Source: an uncultured Phycisphaerae bacterium
GTDB lineage: Bacteria; Planctomycetota; Phycisphaerae; Sedimentisphaerales; Anaerohalosphaeraceae
DNA: 11,100 nt
Direction of reading: 5' to 3'
Assembly: GCA_937995495.1 (NCBI GenBank)
Contig: CALKKA010000181.1
Coordinates: 1-11,100 of the forward strand
Shown here: in pieces, positions 6,992 through 11,100 of the stretch
Layout of the letters: each line of letters starts with the position of its first letter
Position numbering within the stretch: the stretch's first letter is position 1
Program-made: the position numbers and the translations under genes
Notes under the pieces: model-generated
Databases searched by the model: none
What the model was told of the DNA's origin: nothing
What the model saw: the letters and a program-made list of their open reading frames with translations, nothing else

Positions 6992-7867
6992 CTATTTAAA
7001 CAACGGGGCGAGTGCGGATTTGGATTTCACGTCGATGGTTTCCGGGGCGGTCCAGACGGCCAGTTCGAGAGATTTTCTGCAATCGCAGTCGTCATCGCAC
7101 GGCAGCGAATCTAACTTGAGCGCCTTTTCAATCAAGGCGACAGCATTTTGTGTGGCCTTGGTCAGATTGCCGATGATCTCAGCGAGCAGCCCCTGCTTAT
7201 CCATCGCCGCATCGTGCTCCCGCCAGCAGTCATAGTCACTGGCCAGTGCGATCAGAGCATAGCACATCTGAGCCTCACGGGCGAGTTTGGCCTCGGGCAT
7301 GGCGGTCATGCCGATCAGGTCAGCGCCCCACTGGCGATGCATAAGCGATTCGGCACGGGTAGAGAACTGCGGTCCTTCCATACAGACATAGGTGCCGTCA
7401 GCATGGGTGACAGTGTCGATCTGTTCAGCAGCAAGCATGAGTTTTTCACGCAAGCGTTTACAACACGGTTGAGCAAACTCACAATGGACAGCACCCAACT
7501 CGTCAAAAAAAGTGTTCTGTCTGCGGAAAGTTTTATCGATGAATTGATCGACGAGCACCAGATGTCCGGGGGCAACCTCCTGTTGAAGCGAGCCAACCGC
7601 CCCGCTTGCGATGAGCGTAGTAACGCCAAGCTTCTTGAGGGCGAAGATGTTTGCCGCATAGGGAACGACGCTGGGGTTGTACCGATGACCCGCGCCATGA
7701 CGAGCTAGAAACGCAATCCGAGCCGAACCTAATTCGCCTACCCTAATAGGGCCACTGGGTTTGCCAAACGGCGTATCCATATCCTCCAGCACGACATTCT
7801 TAAGCTGGGCGCCGATCGCGTCGCCCAAACCACTTCCGCCAATAATACCGATCAATCTCTGAGGCAT
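6992..7867 (-). CDS. mtnP: S-methyl-5'-thioadenosine phosphorylase
   Basis: The enzyme splits methylthioadenosine, the by-product of polyamine and related synthesis, with phosphate into adenine and methylthioribose 1-phosphate for methionine and adenine salvage. It belongs to the trimeric class of nucleoside phosphorylases. Marks in the 291 residues: IGIIGGSGL (6-14), the phosphate site RHG (56-58), SGAVGSL (88-94), MEGPQFSTRAE (163-173), MT before the PE motif (187-192), and DYDCWREH (211-218), the signature that separates MTA phosphorylase from purine nucleoside phosphorylase. A tail with three Cys (257, 261, 263) follows, as in many bacterial MtnP. The ATG at 7867 has GGAG 8 nt upstream. 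It is 21 bp after the small Cys protein gene, probably one transcript. No other methionine-salvage gene is in view. Confidence 0.93.
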   Translation of the reverse strand: MPQRLIGIIGGSGLGDAIGAQLKNVVLEDMDTPFGKPSGPIRVGELGSARIAFLARHGAGHRYNPSVVPYAANIFALKKLGVTTLIASGAVGSLQQEVAPGHLVLVDQFIDKTFRRQNTFFDELGAVHCEFAQPCCKRLREKLMLAAEQIDTVTHADGTYVCMEGPQFSTRAESLMHRQWGADLIGMTAMPEAKLAREAQMCYALIALASDYDCWREHDAAMDKQGLLAEIIGNLTKATQNAVALIEKALKLDSLPCDDDCDCRKSLELAVWTAPETIDVKSKSALAPLFK

Positions 7868-7888
7868 CGCTTTTACTCCATTGTGTGG

Positions 7889-8122
7889 TTACTGATCGCC
7901 CTGTTGGGCCTTCTGACGCGAAGCGAATTGGCCGCACCAATTGCTGCCGTAAACCTTCGGCCAGTGGACATCGAATTTTATCTGGCCCACGGCCTCAGCC
8001 TTGGGAACATAGGACGGGGAATTGGGATGAGGAGCATAACGACGGCACTCGCCATAAGTGTCTTCTTTTTGGTCGTAGTAAGCACAATTGGCACAACTAA
8101 TTCCGGCTACCGGTGCAGGCAT
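7889..8122 (-). CDS. Small four-cysteine protein of unknown function
   Basis: A 77-residue protein with an excellent ribosome site (AAAGGAG, 7 nt before the ATG at 8122) and 21 bp before mtnP. Cysteines lie at C10-x2-C13, C26 in GECRRYAPHP and C63 in NWCGQF; W54-P55 precedes the last. The CxxC ... CRR.xP ... WP.V ... WCG(E/Q)F pattern recurs, as I recall, in small bacterial proteins of unassigned function. Four Cys suggest a zinc site or an iron-sulfur cluster like that of high-potential proteins. No signal peptide or membrane segment is seen. A redox or metal-binding partner for the neighbouring enzyme is only a guess. The strong initiation site, real codon frame and operon position make it a genuine gene. 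Confidence 0.8.
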   Translation of the reverse strand: MPAPVAGISCANCAYYDQKEDTYGECRRYAPHPNSPSYVPKAEAVGQIKFDVHWPKVYGSNWCGQFASRQKAQQGDQ

Positions 8123-8210
8123 TGAAAAACTCCTTTCATCTCGTTTGACAGCAGTGTGTTTATGGTCATCTCATTGCTGCCGATTCCATGTATTCAAACT
8201 CTCCGCCAAA

Positions 8211-8239
8211 ATGGTATCGAAATATATGCGAAGAATCAA
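8211..8239 (-). promoter_or_regulatory. Possible promoter of the small Cys protein - mtnP unit
   Basis: On the minus strand TTGATT (8239-8234) lies 17 bp before TACCAT (8216-8211); each box matches four of six consensus bases. The start would be near 8204, about 80 nt before the gene. Other AT-rich hexamers nearby (TATATT) could serve instead. Confidence 0.3.
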
Positions 8240-8344
8240 GGAAAAGACCAAAAAGAAGCACCATCGAGTAAAAGCGGTACTTTTTGATACTACGAGGACG
8301 CGAAGAATATGGGAATTACCGATACCCTTGCAGCAGTATTTTAC

Positions 8345-8372
8345 TTGTATTCTGGAAAATAGGGACTATAAT
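8345..8372 (+). promoter_or_regulatory. Promoter of the FHA-domain gene
   Basis: A perfect TATAAT (8367-8372) preceded by TTGTAT (8345-8350) at a 16-bp spacing. Transcription would start near 8379, 38 nt before the ATG at 8417. The -35 box is weak (three of six). Confidence 0.55.
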
Positions 8373-8416
8373 ATACCTTATCTGGTAAGATTAGATTGTC
8401 TATATGGGAGATCACA

Positions 8417-8935
8417 ATGGAGGTTAAACTGGTATTCATCAAAAAAGACCAAACCACGCAATCCTTTCTTTTGCCCAGCGCGGTTACATTCATAGGACGG
8501 CGACAGGATTGCGATCTATGTATCCCTCTGTCGATGGTGTCCCGACGGCATTGTGAGATTTATAACGAATTCGGCAAAGTCACGATTCGCAACCTCAAGA
8601 GTCGTAACGGCACTTATGTCAATGATGAATCCATCGATGAAACACAGATCAAGGCCGGCGACACCCTCAGGATCGGCCCGATCCATTTTATTGTCCAGAT
8701 CGATGGTGTGCCGGATAATTTTGACAAGTATCTTCGACCCACAGACGAGCAACCGGCAGAACGCCAAACGACCTCACCCTCTAAGGACGAAACGCAAGAG
8801 GCTGATTTCGACGATCTCATCGCAGGTTCACCTGGCGCGAATGCCGGGCAAAGCCAGACCATGGATCTCGACGATGTCTTTTCAAATGATTTTCTGGGTG
8901 GTGATGATTTCGATCTTGATTCTGACCTCCCCTGA
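8417..8935 (+). CDS. FHA-domain protein with acidic tail
   Basis: FHA domains bind phosphothreonine peptides and link Ser/Thr kinases to partners. Residues about 1-95 of 172 form one FHA domain with the expected conserved residues: G27-R28 (FIGRR), S42-R-R-H45 (VSRRH) and N64-G65 (SRNGTYVN), so phosphopeptide binding should be intact. The rest (about 104-172) is low-complexity, rich in Asp, Ser and Gln, with repeated acidic motifs (FDDL, LDDVF, GGDDFDLDSD), and is probably disordered; no second domain is seen. The ATG at 8417 has GGGAG 6 nt upstream, and an in-frame TTG at 8396 is less likely. No kinase gene is adjacent. rlmN follows after 48 bp but seems to have its own promoter, so the partner cannot be read from context. 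Confidence 0.88.
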   Translation: MEVKLVFIKKDQTTQSFLLPSAVTFIGRRQDCDLCIPLSMVSRRHCEIYNEFGKVTIRNLKSRNGTYVNDESIDETQIKAGDTLRIGPIHFIVQIDGVPDNFDKYLRPTDEQPAERQTTSPSKDETQEADFDDLIAGSPGANAGQSQTMDLDDVFSNDFLGGDDFDLDSDLP

Positions 8936-8947
8936 CCAATTATATCA

Positions 8948-8986
8948 TTGCATCAGTCGCTTCTATGCGGGTATAGTACCCGCATG
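8948..8986 (+). promoter_or_regulatory. Promoter and 9-bp inverted repeat over the rlmN start codon (leaderless mRNA candidate)
   Basis: ATGCGGGTA (8965-8973), spacer TAG and TACCCGCAT (8977-8985) make a perfect 9-bp inverted repeat whose right arm includes the first two bases of the rlmN ATG (8984). Within it TATAGT (8972-8977) is a five-of-six -10 box; TTGCAT (8948-8953) lies 18 bp before it. The expected first transcribed base is the A of the ATG, and no Shine-Dalgarno is present. No T-run follows, so it is not a terminator. Confidence 0.5.
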
Positions 8987-10009
8987 GATAAAGATCTAAA
9001 AAACAAGTCATTTGGTGAGTCACTCGAGATCGCGACTGAGCATAAGCAAAAGTCTTTTTGCGGAAAGTACCTATTTGAATTCATTCATCAAAAAAATGTC
9101 AACATAATTGATGACATTACCCCCCTGTCCAAGCTGTTTCGCAGCCAATTGATCGAAACAGGTTTTTTAATTTCTAAGATTGACCTGCTCGAACAGCATG
9201 ACGACCCTGACGGAACAATCAAGTTTGTGTTTGGCTTACAGGGCGGAACCCGCATCGAATCGGTTCGACTCAAAGACGGTGACCGTAATACCTTGTGCAT
9301 CTCCACGCAGGCCGGCTGCCGGATGGGGTGTAAATTCTGTGCGACGGGCCAACTGGAATTCCAACGGAATCTGACAGCTGCGGAAATTGTCGATCAGGTG
9401 TATCAGGCCGAACGCCTTTGCGGCAGGATCGACAATCTGGTCTATATGGGGATGGGCGAACCGCTGGATAACTTTGACAATGTGATGCGGTCCGTCGAGA
9501 TCCTGAACGACAAACACGGACGAAATATCGGCATCCGGCATATTACGATTTCGACCTGTGGCTTGCCGGAAGAAATCAAGCAACTTGCCCTGTCGCCAAT
9601 CCGCCCCCGATTGGCAGTATCGCTGCACGCACCAGACGATGTGATTCGTGCTAAGATTATGCGGGTCGGGAAAAAATACCACATTACAGAGATCCTGGAA
9701 TCTCTGAAAAAATACCAGGGCGCAACAGGGAAACGAGTCACCATTGAATATTGCATGATTGATGGTGTCAACGACCAGATTGGGCACGCCCATTCACTGA
9801 CCAGACTGCTGCGACCGCTGAAAGTGAATGTCAATCTAATTGAATTGAATCCATTTCCGGGTTGTCGCTATTCGGCAAGCAGTCCGGGGCAGATACAACA
9901 GTTCGCAAAAGTGTTGTCCGATTCCGGCATCGAAACTGTTATCCGGTTCAAGCGGGGACGGAGCATCAAAGCTGCGTGTGGCCAACTCGGAGCAACCTGG
10001 TTAAAATAA
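8984..10009 (+). CDS. rlmN: Dual-specificity RNA methyltransferase RlmN (23S rRNA A2503 / tRNA A37)
   Basis: RlmN is a radical-SAM enzyme that places a methyl group on C2 of A2503 in 23S rRNA and A37 in some tRNAs, aiding translational accuracy. In 341 residues: an N-terminal RNA-binding domain (about 1-80), E92 at the place of E. coli Glu105, the accessory Cys105, the cluster motif C112-x3-C116-x2-C119 in GCRMGCKFC, the SAM-site motif MGMGEPL (155-161), and methyl-carrying Cys332 in AACGQLG. Spacing between Cys105 and the cluster equals that of E. coli, so the enzyme should be active. Planctomycetes may carry paralogues, so exact specificity is less sure. The ATG at 8984 has no ribosome site; a TTG at 8948 has none either. 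It lies 48 bp after the FHA gene and converges with the sulfotransferase gene 12 bp away. Confidence 0.93.
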   Translation: MDKDLKNKSFGESLEIATEHKQKSFCGKYLFEFIHQKNVNIIDDITPLSKLFRSQLIETGFLISKIDLLEQHDDPDGTIKFVFGLQGGTRIESVRLKDGDRNTLCISTQAGCRMGCKFCATGQLEFQRNLTAAEIVDQVYQAERLCGRIDNLVYMGMGEPLDNFDNVMRSVEILNDKHGRNIGIRHITISTCGLPEEIKQLALSPIRPRLAVSLHAPDDVIRAKIMRVGKKYHITEILESLKKYQGATGKRVTIEYCMIDGVNDQIGHAHSLTRLLRPLKVNVNLIELNPFPGCRYSASSPGQIQQFAKVLSDSGIETVIRFKRGRSIKAACGQLGATWLK

Positions 10010-10021
10010 GCGACGGGGTTG

Positions 10022-10612
10022 TCACTGGTTTCGATTTCGATAAAGAGCCGGATCGACTACGCTGGCCATCGCTTCAGTATCCAACCCGCCATCAAGGAAG
10101 TCATTGATCTTTGTGGCTTGCGCCGCTCCATCGTTGATCATATCACGGTGGTCGATATAGAGAACCTTAAAGTTGGGTTGTTCAGCGAGCCATTTTTTGC
10201 ACTTTGACAGCTCGGCTTCAAACAACGCTTTCATTTGTTCATCCGGGATACCGCCGCCGGTTTTTCCGCTTCGCTCAAGCATCTTACTCTGTGAGTCCAG
10301 GATTTCTTTCAGATCACGCCCCATAAAGACGACACGATATTCATGGTCAGAAGGCAGATCATAAAGTAATCGATAGACCATTTTGACGACTTTGCCCGAG
10401 GCGTCCGTGACCCAGGAAGCGTCTTCTTTGGTCTTTTTAACAGGCTCGAACTCGTAATAGCCTTTGGGATTGTCTTCGTCAGCTTTGCGAATGTTATCAA
10501 TGATCGGTTCGATCCCACCAGAGTGAATCGCCTTCATCATCATCGAAGTTCCCGAACGTGGCAGGCCGGAAACAATAATCAAATAGTCGCGTTTTGTTTT
10601 TTCTAAATCCAT
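10022..10612 (-). CDS. Sulfotransferase-family P-loop protein
   Basis: Such proteins transfer sulfate from PAPS to hydroxyls or amines of varied acceptors. The 196 residues show the 5'-phosphosulfate loop SGLPRSGTS (15-23) and the 3'-phosphate site around RVVFMGRDLKEILDSQ (93-108; R99 and S107 expected to contact PAP). A short C-terminal DPALYRNR (187-194) follows. It is shorter than typical sulfotransferases (250 or more residues), which suggests a compact substrate-binding part. No signal peptide is present, so it is cytoplasmic. The acceptor cannot be predicted and no PAPS synthesis gene is nearby. The ATG at 10612 is chosen because GAGGA ends 5 nt before it; an in-frame ATG at 10624 would put that site inside the gene. 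It is convergent to rlmN and is transcribed away from the tRNA gene. Confidence 0.8.
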   Translation of the reverse strand: MDLEKTKRDYLIIVSGLPRSGTSMMMKAIHSGGIEPIIDNIRKADEDNPKGYYEFEPVKKTKEDASWVTDASGKVVKMVYRLLYDLPSDHEYRVVFMGRDLKEILDSQSKMLERSGKTGGGIPDEQMKALFEAELSKCKKWLAEQPNFKVLYIDHRDMINDGAAQATKINDFLDGGLDTEAMASVVDPALYRNRNQ

Positions 10613-10687
10613 AATTGTCCTCATTAAAATTGGTTTCGGAGTATGCTATACGAACTGGTCCTCAGAAGCAACCTTGGACTCAGGAGT

Positions 10688-10716
10688 ATTTTACCAACCT
10701 GAAAAATGGGTTTTAA
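10688..10716 (-). promoter_or_regulatory. Possible promoter of the sulfotransferase gene
   Basis: On the minus strand TTAAAA (10716-10711) lies 17 bp before TAAAAT (10693-10688), four and five of six matches. Transcription would start near 10681, about 69 nt before the ATG. It lies back to back with the tRNA promoter. Confidence 0.35.
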
Positions 10717-10735
10717 GAACTCAAAAACAAATGTA

Positions 10736-10764
10736 TTGACACCAAAAAGCGGCTCTGCTATAGT
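10736..10764 (+). promoter_or_regulatory. Promoter of the tRNA-Arg gene
   Basis: A perfect TTGACA (10736-10741), a 17-bp spacer and TATAGT (10759-10764, five of six). Transcription would start near 10771, about 7 nt before the mature tRNA. A GC-rich discriminator (CCCG) follows the -10 box, as in stringently controlled stable-RNA promoters; that control is an inference. Confidence 0.85.
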
Positions 10765-10777
10765 CCCGAAACCTCAA

Positions 10778-10851
<74 letters not shown>

Positions 10852-10864
10852 GTGCCGCTAAGAC

Positions 10865-10896
10865 CCTGTAAGTGAACTGCTTATGAGGATTTTTTT
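10865..10896 (+). terminator. Rho-independent terminator of the tRNA-Arg gene
   Basis: CCTGTAAG (10865-10872) pairs with CTTAT-G-AGG (10880-10888), an 8-bp stem with one bulged G and one G-U pair around a 7-base loop, followed by seven T (10890-10896). It starts 14 bp after the tRNA. Confidence 0.7.
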
Positions 10897-10945
10897 GTGC
10901 CCTTTTTACAGGACGAAAAGGCCATTATCACTTCAATTGTAACTT

Positions 10946-11100
10946 TTATTCCTCAACCGAACTCAAATCATTATTGGGCCCTTCCTTATCGTCATCGTCA
11001 CAACCGACTGTTGGATAATCCTTGTGCCAGGCTTTCATCCCTCCTCGAACGTCATAGACTTTCAAAAAACCTTTTGAGCCCAGGAGTTTGGCGGCCTTAT
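10946..11100 (-). CDS. Rhodanese-domain protein, C-terminal fragment (N-terminus beyond window)
   Basis: The minus-strand frame entering at the right edge encodes the last 50 residues of a protein ending in TAA at 10946. The segment AAKLLGSKGFLKVYDVRGGM followed by KAWHKDYP matches the end of a rhodanese domain (Cdc25-like fold), where the GF..V..L.GG...W motif is typical. The catalytic Cys loop lies outside the window, so sulfurtransferase activity cannot be judged. After the domain comes a short acidic tail with one Cys (GCDDDDKEG). No T-rich terminator is seen on this strand after the stop. The gene is convergent with the tRNA-Arg gene. Confidence 0.85.
   Translation of the reverse strand, partial: KAAKLLGSKGFLKVYDVRGGMKAWHKDYPTVGCDDDDKEGPNNDLSSVEE

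Larger units (their letters stand above)
8123..8416. other. Intergenic region between divergent transcription units
   Basis: A 294-bp region without a convincing gene, between the minus-strand Cys protein gene and the plus-strand FHA gene. It holds a possible promoter for each side (8211-8239 minus, 8345-8372 plus). GCGAAGAAT occurs twice, 72 bp apart (8228-8236 and 8300-8308). A short AAAAG/CTTTT inverted repeat lies near 8271-8285. Nothing else is recognised. Confidence 0.6.

Noticed and set aside
7148..7708. Plus-strand ORF of 186 codons
   Set aside because: It is antisense to mtnP, whose motifs are complete; there is no ribosome site or family resemblance.
8145..8173. Perfect plus-strand TTGACA at 8145-8150
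   Set aside because: At 17 bp the next hexamer is ATCTCA, not a -10 box, and no gene starts within reach; the FHA gene has a nearer TATAAT.
8088..8495. Plus-strand ORF of 135 codons with a basic middle part
   Set aside because: It overlaps the Cys protein gene on the other strand and the FHA gene in another frame, has no ribosome site at its start, and its composition resembles no family. The internal ATG near 8211 also lacks support.
9236..9793. Minus-strand ORF of 185 codons
   Set aside because: It is antisense to the radical-SAM core of rlmN, and no own signals are seen.

Overview
The window (about half G+C) reads as a chromosomal housekeeping region of a bacterium. No mobile element, CRISPR array or phage gene is visible. 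Several traits suggest a planctomycete, perhaps of the Phycisphaerae: a NusA with a shortened N-terminal domain, a nusA operon without rimP, an FHA protein with an acidic tail, a small sulfotransferase, and a membrane protein beginning MPFTPYHFGP. This placement rests on remembered family features, not on a search, so it is moderate at best.

Left part, all on the minus strand (read right to left): a consensus promoter at 5212-5239, an untranslated leader of about 315 nt, then nusA, infB, rbfA and a truncated HhH-GPD (endonuclease III-like) gene that runs off the left edge. This is the classical transcription/translation operon: NusA controls pausing and termination, IF2 initiates translation, RbfA matures the 30S subunit. 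The leader is the most interesting non-coding part. It carries a 13-codon upstream ORF whose stop codon lies in a hairpin loop, a 4-codon ORF behind a strong Shine-Dalgarno, and a Rho-independent terminator only about 25 nt before the nusA start. That is the layout of an attenuator. infB starts with TTG.

Middle, also minus strand: a small four-cysteine protein and MTA phosphorylase (mtnP) form one unit. A probable promoter then precedes hldD/rfaD (ADP-heptose epimerase), followed 8 bp later by a polytopic membrane protein of the YdjM/DUF457 type.

Right part: an intergenic region of about 290 bp (8123-8416) separates the minus-strand genes from two plus-strand genes, an FHA-domain protein and rlmN (23S rRNA/tRNA m2A methyltransferase). 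rlmN appears leaderless: a -10 box sits 6 nt before the ATG, inside a perfect 9-bp inverted repeat that includes the start codon. A convergent sulfotransferase-like gene follows. Next come a tRNA-Arg(UCG) gene with a near-consensus promoter and its own terminator, and the 3' end of a rhodanese-domain gene at the right edge.
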